DNA of 64,000 nucleotides from Anniella stebbinsi. Lineage: Eukaryota; Chordata; Lepidosauria; Squamata; Anniellidae. Shown in pieces: positions 34,747 to 46,078 of the stretch (positions are counted from its first letter, which is position 1; each line of letters begins with the position of its first letter). The notes under the pieces are model-generated. The model worked only from the letters and a program-made list of their open reading frames with translations. It did not search any database and was not told where the DNA came from. Both the position numbers and the translations under genes were made by a program. The stretch lies in contig JARDYH010000007.1 of NCBI GenBank assembly GCA_029215795.1, positions 80,363,763 through 80,427,762 on the forward strand. The letters run 5' to 3'.

Positions 34747-35547
34747 ATTGTCTTTGCCAGCCAGCCGTGCCTTTTTAATTCCCCCTCCTCCCTCATGTGT
34801 GTGTGTGTGTCCCACTCCCCAAAGATATTCAGCATTTTATGGCCACATAGCATGGTGAGATTAGACTACTTGGGGAAGGGGGTGTTTATTTCCCCCCCCC
34901 CTTTGAGTTGTTTAACCCTAAAGGGTTTCCCCTCCTACTTTCTGCAATCCCATGTGGATCCCTCCCTGTTCTGGTCCCACCGCCCATCGGAACTCATCCC
35001 CTGAGCTTACCATTAGGTGTTGAGCCTCTTTCGGTCCAAGTGATAAATTTCATTTTGGAGAAGCTCTTGGTGCCACATTCCAATGGTGGCTGAGGGGTGC
35101 AAGCGGTGGCAAGGACCAAAATACCAGCATATTTTAGCTTCAAGCACTTACTGTCAGTAACTACGCCTTAGAAGAGGCATTTCAGCCTTTTTGAATGAGA
35201 GGGAAAAAAAGATGTCCATAAGCCAGGAAATTGCCAAATGATTGGTGGTCAGGAGAAAGGGGAAGCAGTGATGTCCATCATAAGAACCCAAGCATGCAGA
35301 TTTGGTCTCTGAGCCTCCAAGTTCTACAAGCCTGGTATATAGGATATATGTTTATGAGGATTGCTTCCTGTGTATTAGATCACATATATTTATGTCCTGG
35401 CTTGTTCTGCCATGGTTGCCTATGCCTTTAGGACCCTTCACCACAACAGCTCTGGCTATGGGTCTGGAAGGAGGTGGGAGAGATGAAAGAAAGATTCATC
35501 TGGCTCAGAATTAAGTTTCAGTAGAGGTATGGAGATAGGAAGGAACA

Positions 35548-35995
35548 GAGAACGTAAGAACATAAGAACATAAGAAAAGCCCTGCTGGATCAGACCAAGG
35601 GTCTGTCTAATCCAGCACTCTGTTCACACAGTGGTCAACAGCTGTCGACCAGGGACCCACAAGTAACACAAACCTCTCACCTATGTTCCTCAGCAACTGG
35701 TGTATATAGGCTTACTGCCTCTGATATTGGAGGTAGCACATAGTCTTCAGGACTAGAAGCCATTGATAGCCTTCTCCTCCAGGAATTTATCCAACTCTCT
35801 TTTAGAGCCGTCCGAATTAGTGGCCATCCCCACATCTTGTGGTAGCAAATGCCATCGTTTAACCATGTGCTCTGTAAAGAAGTCCTTCCTTTTATCTGAC
35901 CTGAATCTCCTACCAATCAGCTACACAAGATGACCTCATTCAGTTCTAGGATTATGAGAGAGGGAGAAAATATCTCCGTTTCCAGTTTCTTCACC
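35548..35995 (-). mobile_element. CR1-like LINE 3' end, antisense, with 8-bp terminal repeats
   Basis: It starts with three AACATAAG-type units, the complement of a short terminal repeat typical of CR1 3' ends. Then come GAAAAGCCCTGCTGGATCAG, GGCTTACTGCCTCTGATATT and TTATCTGACCTGAATCTCC. It is the best-preserved antisense copy of this family in the window. Confidence 0.85.
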
Positions 35996-36186
35996 CTATG
36001 CCCATGACTCTGGCTATTGCTGACTCTGAGCATCTCTCTTCATCCACCAGACAAGGCTGCTGGGCCACCAAATGAGGTGGAATGAGATTGATGACAGAAG
36101 AAGGGATTAGGTGGAAGGGCAGAGGCTGGAGCTGCCTGCATTACAGCCAGCATCTGCGGGACAAGGGCAGAAAAACATGTCCTTAC

Positions 36187-36325
36187 CCTTTCCGAATGAC
36201 AACAATGATTGCCCCCAGGAGGATGATCAAGACCACCAGTCCACCAGCGCAAATGCCCAGAATGAGGCCCATCTCCTCCGAGTGTTGGGATACTTCCAGG
36301 GGACGTTTGCTCTCTTTACAGGCAG
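36187..36325 (-). CDS. PTPRU: PTPRU exon: transmembrane segment
   Basis: This 139-nt exon (2 nt + 45 codons + 2 nt) encodes a short extracellular stretch, [19 protein letters not shown] single hydrophobic helix follows, beginning [15 protein letters not shown] and ending near AIIVVI, then the stop-transfer residues RKG. This is the one membrane pass of the receptor, and the glycine-rich pattern GICAGGL is typical of the family. The acceptor is TCTGCAG and the donor is GTAAGG. The last two bases GG can be completed by the first G of either the 30-nt cassette exon (19976-20005) or the 158-nt exon (13519-13676). Both splice forms therefore keep the frame and a glycine at the join. Confidence 0.97.
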
Positions 36326-37244
36326 CTGCAGAAGATAAAACACAGAACAGGTGGGTCAAAAAAAACCCCTATTGTAATGATATAAAAACTAGAGCTGTAT
36401 GTCAATGACCTCTTGAAATTGTCCACCATTTTGTGGGCAGAGGAATGGGGGGGGGGGGGACAAGCTTACCGAATTTCTCCAGTAGGAGGAGAAATTCTCC
36501 TACAATTTCTCACAGGTAGGCGTCACCATTGGCAAGGGAACTTCCCCGCCCCCCTAAGGAGTTTACAAGTGACAACAGAAGCAACTGGGTTGGTAGCCTG
36601 GCCGCCATTTAGCATACTCCACAATACACCATAGCTAGCATTGTTATAGGGCCGCTGGGGTGGGGGTGGGAAAGCCACCCAAAAAATGGGAAAGACAATT
36701 CAACAGGGGCTTTTATTTCTAAACGGGTAAAGAAAAACATATTTTAGGACTTTTCTAAGAAAATAATGTGTCTTCTGTGACATTTTGCCTCAGTTCTAGG
36801 CGCTATTCTTTAGGGCTCAGCACTTTCCCCAGGATCTTCCAAATGTTAAGTTTCTGAGGGGGCGGGGGATTGTGGATACATCTTGTCTCTAATGCAGGTG
36901 AAGAGATTTTTTTGTAGAATGAAAGACACACCCCTCAGCCACTTATAAAGTAAGATAAGCACAAGAACCCTGACCCCAACTCATGCAAATTTCTCCGAAA
37001 TTCCTTCTCCTATGAATTACTTTTTGAAAGCAATTACTTTTCTAACAAACGGAGTGGGAATTATGGAAAATAACATGGAAGAAACTTTCGGCACAGAACT
37101 AATAAAAATCCCCCCTTGTAGTGATATAAGTGGAGCCATCATCTGAATACCATTCATGTACATACTCCAGTACCAGTGTTGTGACATTTAAGTGACTAAG
37201 GAATGCATATGGCGGCTTTCGAACATCCTCTGCTGGAGCTGCTG

Positions 37245-37480
37245 CTGCTACACAGAGGTTTTTACAGCAGCTTGCCCAAGTGCGGCATTGGCCATAATTA
37301 GCATGGCCTGGTGTCCTATTTTATAGAGGGCAGTCCTCTCTCTATTTGAAGGCATTCTCCAAGTCAGGTTTAAAGATAAAGAACCTAAAAAACGGTAAGA
37401 AGAGCAAACGGGGCATTTGTTCATCAGAATGAGCAGGCACACAGGTCTTCTTAATGACTGTCTTCCCCACAATGATGAGG
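37245..37480. repeat. Dispersed repeat with TCCTCT...TTTGAAGG motif
   Basis: GGTGTCCTATTTTATAGAGG and GTCCTCTCTCTATTTGAAGG recur in altered or inverted form at 39430-39545, 43075-43135 and 44360-44435. A repeat family of unknown type. Confidence 0.4.
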
Positions 37481-37749
37481 CATGTTGTATTTCTATTTAA
37501 ATTCTAGTATTTATTTCTAAATTTGCATCTATACAAATAAATTCACACATGCAATTTAATTTAATTTTCTTTATTTGCGATGTGTAATTGGCCATCCTAA
37601 CTATAATGCAGGAATTCACTTTTAGATTCTTCAAAGAGAGCAACTCAGTGATTATGACCTAGAACAGACATACTATCTGGATCTGTTCAAATAACCTCAA
37701 CTAAGGTTTCTTCTCTTGAATCGATCTTTGCTTATCTTTGTTTGGAAAT

Positions 37750-37925
37750 GGACTGCAGCTCACTGGAGGAACACATGCTTTGCATACAACAGGCCCCAGA
37801 TTCAATCCCTGGAAACACGAATTCAAAAAGAATGTGACAGTTGATAATGGGAGACAGACCTTTGTGTAACACCTTGGGGAACGGCTACCAGTAAGAGAAG
37901 GCAATACTGGGCTAGATCAGCCTTC
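37750..37925 (+). mobile_element. tRNA-derived SINE, sense
   Basis: CTGCAGCTCACTGGAGGAAC, GATTCAATCCCTGG and ACTGGGCTAGATCAGCC follow the order of the SINE at 18340. Diverged. Confidence 0.65.
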
Positions 37926-38000
37926 CTCAGTTGGGTGCCCTTCAGATATTTTGCACTGGTTGGGGCTGATGGGAGCTGTTGTCCATTGAGGGTGTGAGGT
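37918..38000. mobile_element. Palindromic hAT-like MITE, partial
   Basis: CAGCCTTCCTCAGTTGGGTG, CCCTTCAGATATTTTGCACT and GGGGCTGATGGGAGCTGTTG belong to the family at 13787. The right arm is missing. Confidence 0.6.
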
Positions 38001-38287
38001 TGTGGAAGGCTGGGCTCGCTGGACAAATTAGAAAGCTGATGCCTTCAGCATGGTATGGGTTTCCCAGAAGAACGTGGGCAGCTAACTTGGGAAGTAGGAA
38101 GCTGGGCTATAAATTGACCTTTTGGTCTGATGGAGCAGGGTTCTTGCATTCCACAGCATTGATAGCTGAGGTGGGGTCACATTTCAATATTCCGGTGGTT
38201 AATCAATAGCTCTGGTATGCATGATGTAGATTTGAAGAGCCATATCCTTGACAAACCTATCTGGACATTCTAACAAGCCATTATCTT

Positions 38288-38445
38288 AGGTTGGCCTTCC
38301 GCAAACCCAGTGTCCTCCAGATATTTTGGATGACAACTTCATCCCTGACCATTGGCAATACCAGTTGGGGTCGGTGAGAGGTGCAGTCTAACACATCTGT
38401 GGGGTGCACATCTGGAGCGAGTTGGGGAAGGCTGCCCTAGATCAA
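38288..38445. mobile_element. Palindromic hAT-like MITE copy, near complete
   Basis: It opens AGGTTGGCCTTCCGCAAACC, has CCTCCAGATATTTTGGATGA and closes GAGTTGGGGAAGGCTGCCC. The two ends are inverse of each other. Confidence 0.7.
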
Positions 38446-38467
38446 TACTCTAAGAATCAAGTTTGGC

Positions 38468-38507
38468 CTTCTTCTTCTTCTTCTTCTTCTTCTTCTTCTT
38501 CTTCTTC
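38468..38507. repeat. (TTC)n microsatellite
   Basis: About 13 TTC units. Confidence 0.95.
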
Positions 38508-39429
38508 AATTCATTCACAAGCCATGATCGTCTGAAGTTAGGATGACGTCCAGCATGATGTTTACAGCCCAGCAGATGACATCACTGCTCAACAGTTGGG
38601 AAGAGATCCCTGACATCTTGAACTGCCCTTGTGGAACTTTGGCAGATCTTGCCTGTCTGTCTGTGTGGCCTTTGCCATTAAAACTGAGACACAAAACACC
38701 AATCAGACACTGCCCCTGGGCACAAATTAAGCCAGCCGCCGCCCTGCAGTATGCTCCATACCCAGCTGAGTGGAACAAGAGCTGAGCCAAACCACAAAGA
38801 GGTGTGTACCATTCCTGTAGCTCAATCTGGAAAAGGCTACATAGACTTTCAGACTCCCTCAAGGCATCTTCTCAGCCAAGTGCAAAAAATACCTATCTTC
38901 TACCAAACAATCCAATTTAATCCCACATTTGAAATAACAATACACACACACACCATCGCCATCACCCCAGCCTGCTTAGTGTCCTGAGTCAAAGAAACAA
39001 TAGGCCAATCAAACACATACGAAAGACAAACTAGGTACATCCTTCTTCCCCCCTCCAAATCTCTTCCTCCCTTTCTCTAAAAACGAGCCAAGCTGTGCCT
39101 CTGACAAACACTCTCCATTAGCTCTGCTCCACAACTGTTAAGTGGTCCTTTCCTGAACTAGGCGCGTGGGTTTATGGGGAATCTAGTTTCCCAAGAACAT
39201 AGTCATGTGGAACTTTGGAGAGGCACCCAAGAGAAAAGACACAAGTTGACTGAAAATGTTAATCAATCATTTCAAGGGGGGGAACTGTGTGGAATGACTC
39301 TGGGCAGTGATGGTTCTTTCCCCTCCCCCATGATTTGGCTCTGCATTAGAAACTCAGGATGTCTGTTTACACTGCCTTCCCCCACCCACTGTTGCCTACA
39401 CACTTTTAGTGATGGGTGATATTCCCCTA

Positions 39430-39545
39430 ACAGGGTGACTGTATCTCTCCTCTTTTACAGAAGACAATCCTCTACTTGAAGGGCTGTCAGAGGACCATCC
39501 TCGGTTTGAAGGTACCTCTGTTTAGAGGGTTGCTGTCCTTCATTT
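39430..39545. repeat. Dispersed repeat with TCCTCT...TTTGAAGG motif
   Basis: GACAATCCTCTACTTGAAGG, GGACCATCCTCGGTTTGAAG and CTCTGTTTAGAGGG. Same family as 37245. Confidence 0.4.
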
Positions 39546-39559
39546 TTAATGAATAAACA

Positions 39560-39592
39560 ATACATACATACATACATACATACATACATACA
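39560..39592. repeat. (CATA)n microsatellite
   Basis: Eight CATA units. Confidence 0.95.
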
Positions 39593-39938
39593 TTCTGGTT
39601 TAAAGTCAAAGAACCATAAGAACTGTTGTCCATCCACAGTTAGCACTTGGACAGGAGACTGAAGGGGCAGGCATACAATTCACCTGGCCACAGTCTTCCA
39701 TTTTATGGTGAGACGTACTGTAGTTCCATTGAAATTATAAAAAATATTTCTAAAGAAATAGGTATAAATTAGCTTACGCACATCACAATCTTATTTTGTC
39801 TTCTTTTGGTGGATGCAGTTCCTCTTTTTGTGCTGATGCGTAAGTGGTCACCCATTCTCCTAGTCAGGCCTGAAAATACAATAACGATCCACTCTCCCCC
39901 CAATAGCTTGGTTTTTTTTTTCAAAGCCAACCCCAAGG

Positions 39939-40599
39939 TAGGGTGACCAGATTTTGGAAAGCAAAATCGCAGTCCAAAATGGCCACCCCACCAAAGCAGA
40001 CCCCCCCCCCAACATAAAATTAAAAATTAAAAAGGCCGCCCGCCATGCGGCCAACAAGCAGAAACCCCTGCCACCCCCTCACCTGGAACAACCCCCCCAC
40101 CACCAAGCCACCCACCCCCCAAAAAACCCAGCCTGGACCTACTAGGTCTTCCGCCACCACCGCCGATCTCCTCCACTGCTGCATGACCCCCTGCAGACCC
40201 CTCACCCTTCTTGCCCTGCTCCTGAGCTCCCTGGAGGTGCCTGAGGAACAGCAACAGCAGCAGCAGCAGCAGCAAGAGGAGGAGGAAGAGCCTGCTTTAA
40301 AATGCCCGCGCTGCTCCCCGGCCTCGGCAGGAAACAAGTGCTCAGCGTTAGGGAGCGTCAACAAATTCCTTGTCTGGTGGCTAAAACAGTTAGCCACCTG
40401 ACGAGGAATTTGTTGATGCTCCCTAACGCTGAGCACTTGTTTCCTGCCAAGGTTGGTAAATGGGGAGCAGCATGGGCATTTTAGGGCAGGAGGAGAGCTG
40501 ATCCTTTCCCCGGTTTGCCCCTGCCACCTCCCTGTCGGCCCGGATTGCCCCAGTTTTCCCGGTTAGGACCGGGAAACCCAGGGTGATCTGGTCACCCTG
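39939..40599. mobile_element. hAT-like non-autonomous element (661 bp) with exact 8-bp duplication
   Basis: The ends are TAGGGTGACCAGAT and ATCTGGTCACCCTG. The flanking octamers are both CCCCAAGG (39931-39938 and 40600-40607), so boundaries are certain to the base. The interior carries a (CAG)n run (40249-40274) and a very long hairpin. Its arms are 40326-40384 and 40390-40448, 59 bp with three mismatches and a 5-base loop. There is no transposase. The open frames in it are CCC/GGG-rich by-products of composition. Confidence 0.92.
40249..40274. repeat. (CAG)n run inside the hAT-like element
   Basis: About eight CAG-type units, followed by AAGAGGAGGAGGAAGAG. Confidence 0.9.
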
Positions 40600-40728
40600 C
40601 CCCAAGGCGTTTCAGACCCGATGTGCCCCCAATGATATCACTGGAAGCATTTGTCGTCCAATCCCTCCAGCAACCCAGCATCCCTCACCTTCCAATATGC
40701 TCACCTCCCCACAAGCTTCTTCCCCAAT

Positions 40729-40731
<3 letters not shown>

Positions 40732-40775
<44 letters not shown>
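40732..40775. repeat. (CA)n microsatellite
   Basis: About 22 CA units. Confidence 0.95.
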
Positions 40776-40776
<1 letters not shown>

Positions 40777-40869
40777 ATCTGTTTCATTGCTACTAAAACA
40801 TGTAAATAGCACTGGGGAAACCACTGCTCCCAGGACTATAGCTCCTGCCATGTCACCATAACAGCTCAC

Positions 40870-41394
40870 CAGACATCAGAGAAGGTGAGGGAGAGGGAGA
40901 CATCCTGGCATGTGCCTGCCTGGACCCTAAGATTATCCTCAGGGGTCCTTCACCGTGAGCCCCTGCCAAAGGAAGTGAAGCAGGTCGCTACCAGGAGGAG
41001 GGCCTTCTCTATTGTGGCACCTCAGCTGTGGAATGAGCTCCCTAGAGAGGTTCGCCAGGCACCTACATTATACTCTTGTAGACGCCAGGTAAAGAGCTTT
41101 TTATTTTCTCAGTATTTTAACAACTTATCAGCTTAATTTTTAACTTTGCTGTTTTAATTCTGTATTTTAAAACTGTATAGATCTCTGCATCACTGCTCAG
41201 TTTTACCCTGGTTGTGTTTTACACTGTATAAAGCTATAAAGACCGATCTCTTCTGGCAGGCCTACCCAGTTGAATTTTAAGAGTTTTATTGGTATTTTAA
41301 TAACGTATTAGTTTTATGTGCTTTTAATCAGTTTTATGTATTTTATTTTTGATGTTGTTCCCCACCTCGATCCAGAGGAAGAGGCGTGTAATAA

Positions 41395-41431
<37 letters not shown>

Positions 41432-41578
41432 TATGTTGTTACACTGTTGTTTGTTTTAAATTTTGTTGTTTGTTTTATATTTTAAATGGTTCTCATGGTT
41501 TTAATTTTTGTAAACCGCCCAGAGAGCTTCAGCTATTAGGCGGTATAGAAATGCAATAAATAAATAAATAAATATTTC
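40870..41578 (+). mobile_element. LINE 3' end, L2/CR1 superfamily, sense, interrupted
   Basis: A frame from 40885 reads WTLRLSSGVL, EVKQVATRRRAFSIVAPQLW and NELPREVRQAPTLYSCRRQV, the C-terminus of an L2-like reverse transcriptase. A T-rich 3' UTR follows, then a terminal CGCCCAGAGAGCTTCAGCTA and AATAAATAAATA tail. A second LINE 3' end (41228-41438) is inserted into its 3' UTR. Confidence 0.88.
41228..41438 (+). mobile_element. LINE 3' end nested in another LINE, with 9-bp duplication
   Basis: The inserted piece contains GACCGATCTCTTCTGGCAGG, CCTCGATCCAGAGGAAGAGG and an (ATT)n tail. TTACACTGT lies on both sides (41219-41227 and 41439-41447). Removing the insert restores the continuous 3' UTR of the host LINE. 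The insert belongs to the family of 10105 and 22640. Confidence 0.82.
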
Positions 41579-41612
41579 CATGCACTACTGGAGCAGTGAG
41601 AAAAGTAAAAGG

Positions 41613-42035
41613 GTAGGGATGTATGAGAATTCCATTTTTCCATGCAAAACATGCAAGCACACCCTGTCTGAAGCTCTGAATACAAGCGCGAGCATAGTCA
41701 TCAAACATGTGCTTGCTTGCATGCATCTCATTTCCAATTCCCAGTTCAATTGGTGCAAATTTCCTTTGTAGACCAAATCAGCCCTGTAAATTTCCTCTGT
41801 AGACTGCATCAGCCCTGCTTTCGCCTATGGAGGGAAGTTGCATAAATTAGGAAATTTGCACAAATGCGGGGAAACTTGAACAAGTCTCCTGTTCATTCAG
41901 TGTTCAATTTGCGCAAGTTTCCCATTCGTGCAGAGCAAGCAGAGATCACAAACATCATGAACAGACATTGGGCATGAGGTGAGTGGCAACATGACATTTG
42001 GAGAATCCTGGCCATCACAAACATTGTTTGTTAGT
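41613..42035. repeat. AT-rich dispersed hAT-like repeat
   Basis: It starts TAGGGATGTATGAGAATTCC and contains GGTGCAAATTTCCTTTGTAG and GCGCAAGTTTCCC. Similar text is at 30715-31085, where GTGCAAATTTCCTC and GCGCAAGTG occur in the same order. The right end is not preserved. Confidence 0.5.
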
Positions 42036-42483
42036 AAGGCCAGATGTGGGGACATCATCCTTGTCTCACACTGAGGTGACCATTCCAAACTAGTTATATT
42101 CAGCACCAGTACTAGTTAATATCATCTGGCACAAGTACCTGCTTTTGCTCAGTGGAACTGATGGAGACCAATCTGGATGACCCCGTGGTGATATGGGGCC
42201 CAGGCCCAGAAACTCAGGGGGGAGCTTTCCTAGAAATGCAAGTGGTCAACGGACAGGCTGCTATTAATCTTTTTCTCTGGATTTATTAGTTTTATGTCAC
42301 CTGTTCTATCATGTTGTTTTCCCCTTTCATGACCAATAAACTCAACTGAAACAAGTAATACTGTGTGGATGACTTCCACAGTACATTTGCTTCCAGCGAG
42401 TCCCCTGCCAGTCTGACTCATGTGCATAGCCCCAGATGGCATGGCTCTGGTCCTGCTTTCCAGAGAATGTCACTCCATCCTTA

Positions 42484-42509
42484 TACACACACACACACAC
42501 ACACACACT
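42484..42509. repeat. (AC)n microsatellite
   Basis: About 13 AC units. Confidence 0.9.
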
Positions 42510-43074
42510 TGTAAAGGGATGTGTTGCGATGCCAATTTAACAGACTGACGGACAGGACCATGCTACAATTATACGGGAATAGGCGTGGAAGGCCGCCTTC
42601 TCCACCAGTCCTCCAAAGCAACCCATCTGTTCCACCGCTGCGTTGAAGACTATAAAGAATAATTAACAAGAGGGCTGTTGCCTTGAAGCATACATATAAA
42701 TGGTGATGTGGCCTGGATCCTTGGCTGTCATTGAGAAGCATCTATAAACTAGGAACAACCAGCAACATGCAGAGAGTGTTGCTGCTGTTGCTGCTATTTC
42801 TTTCTTTCCTTTTTTGTACTCCGGAGCAACAGCCAAGTAGAGAAGAATCACAAAAAAAGAGGAAATGCACAATCCAAAACAGATGACAAATGAGGTCATC
42901 AATTCGCCTAAAAGTTGCATGTGCATATTAAACTGAGATATAGCACATCTCACCACAGTGGAGAAGATGGTGACCAGGTGACATCTTTGCCTTGCTCCGT
43001 TCACTGGCTGTTGATGAGCAACTTCAAGGTCCAACTCTTCCTTCAGATGGCTCTTTCTCTTTGAACTTTTAAAC

Positions 43075-43135
43075 AGTCTCTGTCAGCCCTTCAAATAGAG
43101 AACTGTCCTCTGTCGAAAGAGGACATGCAGCCATC
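43075..43135. repeat. Dispersed repeat with TCCTCT...TTTGAAGG motif (inverse)
   Basis: CAGCCCTTCAAATAGAGAAC and GTCCTCTGTCGAAAGAGGAC, as at 39430 and 44360. Confidence 0.4.
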
Positions 43136-43239
43136 CTAGCTCCATTCCTTTATGCCTTGCATTCTATTTCTCCTGAATTCTGGTTTAACTAGGAGAGCTT
43201 TTAAACAATCTGGAAAATGAGTATGCATGGATTTGCCCT

Positions 43240-43560
43240 TGCTTTCGTTTCATTTGCGTCTTGGTGAGATTGTTTTGAGCGCATCAAGATTGTTTTTCTG
43301 CAGTGCTTCGCTCATGTGCAAATTCAGGTATTCACCTGATGCTGAAAATACCATTAGGTGAGTCTCTCTGGAGAGGGCATAGCAGAACCTGAGTGCCACC
43401 ACTGAAAAGGCCCTTTCTTTAGTAGCCACCTGCCTCTCTTCATTTGGTGGGAGCACCCACAAGAGACCCTCTGAAGATGTCCTTAAGGCCCAGACAGGTA
43501 TATAAGCAGCCTCATCCCAAGTCATTTAGGATTCTGAAGGCTAATACCAGCATTTTTAGG
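43240..43560 (-). mobile_element. LINE 3' part, L2/CR1 superfamily, antisense
   Basis: The minus strand reads VWALRTSSEGLLWVLPPN, EERQVATKERAFSVVALRF and so on, a damaged L2-like C-terminus. Its NEERQVATKERAFSVVA order matches EVKQVATRRRAFSIVA of the copy at 40885. Confidence 0.75.
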
Positions 43561-44359
43561 GAATTGGAAAGGAACGGTAGGCGTAACAGATAAGTCAGGA
43601 TCATCAGGATGATCATCAGCATCTCTGGCACTGTGGTGGCAGCCTGATAGAGGGATGGGGCGGCTGCTGGGCACTCGTGGAATGCACCATGCTCAGTGTC
43701 CAGTTAGTGGTAGCTCAGCGAATGGAGACTGGGAGTCCGCCAGACTCCACCTCCCTCTCGGCTGCCTGCAACGTCCCTAGATACTGATTGCACTTTATCC
43801 ACCGTTAGCAATGGTTGAGAAAGAGTGATCTGTATGAGGTTCTCTGGCGGAGCGCTTATAGAATACAGGCAGTGGAGAATTTGGTGGCAGTGGTAGAAGT
43901 GGAGGTCAGGGCACTCTTGGAGACCCACAATAAAAGCCTTGGAGGGTCACATATATAACCCCCGGATCACAGGTTGTGTAACCTTGTTAGAGGAAGTGCC
44001 ACAGGATTGCGACCCCTATGAGATGCTAATAGAAGAGGAGGCCCAACTTCTGCTTCCATCATCTCATTTCTCAATTGCTTAGTGGGCACTTGCACATCGC
44101 CAAAAAACGGAGGGCATAGATTTGCATAGCATGTGTATATGCTGAATTATATGTACATAGATGCAAGTTTTTTTTTGGGGGGGGGGGGTAGTGGAATGAC
44201 TGGAATGGAAATAGAAATAAAACATATTTCACCATAGTGGGGAAGACTATGACCAGGTGCTCGGTCTGCTGGCTGGGTGCTAATAACTGTGGATGAGCAA
44301 CTTCAAAGCTCCTGCTCTCTCTTCTTAGAGTTCTTAAGCTATAAACCAGACTTGACTGG

Positions 44360-44435
44360 GTAGCCCTTCAAACAGAGGACACCTTCAAACAGAGGACTAT
44401 CCTCTGTAAATTAGGACACTTGGCCACCCTACAAT
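44360..44435. repeat. Dispersed repeat with TCCTCT...TTTGAAGG motif (inverse)
   Basis: GTAGCCCTTCAAACAGAGGA and AGGACACTTGGCCACCCTA. The CACCCTA end suggests a DNA-transposon terminus. Confidence 0.4.
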
Positions 44436-45287
44436 TACCAAATCAACTTCCACACTAATTCTGCACTACCTACACACCCACACATATACATGAATATGCT
44501 TGTGCCCATTTTTTTTTTCATTTCTCGCTGCATCCCAATTTTCACTTGTTTTATTTCAAGCCTTTCCCCTGGCTCCCCATCCCTGAATCCAAAAGGGAGC
44601 AAACTATATTAGTCAAGCACAAAGACTTTTATTAAACACACAAGGCCGTGAAGTTCAATCCCCCTGAAATGTGGAGCATTTAGTTCTTTGTTGAGATTTC
44701 AAGAGCCAGAGAGAGAAAAACTGAAATATCTCCTTGATCAATTTCACTCACAAGAGTAGCTCTTGGTGACAGCCAGCAACACAGTTGCTTGGCTAATATT
44801 GCCAGCCAGTTGTATAAATTATAGACCTGAGCCAAAACTGTCTTAGAAGACATTTTTCTGTGAGCAGATTTTTCCCCCTTCCACCCACTCCAGAAAAAGG
44901 TCAGAGGGCAGAATTTTCTTTAAATACCCTCCACCATTTCTTTGTGGCATTTGCTATCCCGACCCTCAATAAACACCCTGGAATGACACTAGATCCAGCG
45001 CATTGTGAAAGATACAAAATGGCAGCCAGGTTACGAACACAGCTGCTGTGCTAGTGCCCCTTGTAACCATGGGGGGTAGGAAAAAAGAAAGAGGCTGTGC
45101 CTCCAAACGACCACACATTGCCCAGCACATGATGGGACAGTAGCAGATATGCCTAGCATCACTTCTGCACTGGCATGGGCATGCCCAAACTCACAGCAAC
45201 CTTTCTTCTTCTTTTAACTGTGCACATGACCAGCTGGGCATGTACACAGTTGCAGATGCGCACTGTATTATATAAACTTTTCACATA

Positions 45288-45365
45288 CAGGGTGGCCCAA
45301 AAGTAGGTATACAGCCCTCCCATCAACATTCTAAACAGCTGTATACCTACTTTTGGGCCACCCTG
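45288..45365. mobile_element. Mariner-type MITE (78 bp)
   Basis: The arms are perfect 28-bp inverted repeats that start CAGGGTGGCCCAAAAGTAGG, separated by only 22 bases. TA dinucleotides flank it at 45286-45287 and 45366-45367. A CAGGGTG start with TA duplication is typical of Tc1/mariner elements. There is no coding capacity. Confidence 0.88.
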
Positions 45366-46078
45366 TATATTGTCATTTTCTAGAAAAAAAATGGTGCGTC
45401 TTCCAAAGCAAACGTGCTTAACGTTAGGCCATTGGGACAGCAGAAGCAAACGTTATTTCATTGCTGGAGTCATGAGGGGGTGATGATTTAAAGGAGTTTA
45501 AAATGCAAAACCGCACACACTTGTGTATACTTCACAACTACCATGGCATCTGAAGACCACTTCCTCTTTGCTCAAGTCAGTCAGTTAAGCCCAGGGTCTA
45601 AAATTATCTAGCTGCCCCATTATCTCTGCTCATAAATAGGCTGGAGAATTTCGAGAGGCCATTTGTGCACAGTTCAAGTATAAAATGCCAACCATGTCCG
45701 GAACTCTCTGGCAGACCAAATCAATTGTTTGTGTGCTGGCTATTTAAACATATTGTCAGCAAGGTCGAAGAGGTCCCCAAATATGACACAACTTTACAAA
45801 ACAGAAGTTTCTTCTCTTCTAAGATCCTTGTTATTCTTAATTTGTTTGTTTGTTTTTTAACTTAAAACAAATGTTTCTGCACTCTGCAGCAGTGTAGGAC
45901 TATGGATTATCATGGCGCCTTGGTGAAATTCACTTCCAAATTGAGCCTGGAGCATTTTGCTATCGAGCAAAAGTACTTTTGCAGGGGGGGGAAATTGTGG
46001 AGCAACTAAATGGCTGTTTTGCTTTAGAGCAGCTTACGTTTTAGGCCTAGATTAGGGATAAGTGCTGCAGATGAGCTT

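Larger units (their letters stand above)
20006..36186 (-). other. PTPRU intron (16.2 kb) before the cassette exon
   Basis: The longest intron in the window. It holds a purine-rich tract at 20400-20750, L2 and CR1 fragments, hAT-like elements (25446, 31948, 34187), microsatellites and SINE remnants. The stretches 20760-22630, 23065-23490, 26010-27400, 28020-30400 and 31090-31720 show nothing I can name with confidence. Confidence 0.85.

Noticed and set aside
40020..40436. 138-codon frame with poly-Ser/Cys and Gly-rich stretches
   Set aside because: It falls wholly inside the hAT-like element with exact 8-bp duplications. The runs are the (CAG)n and C-rich tracts read in other frames.
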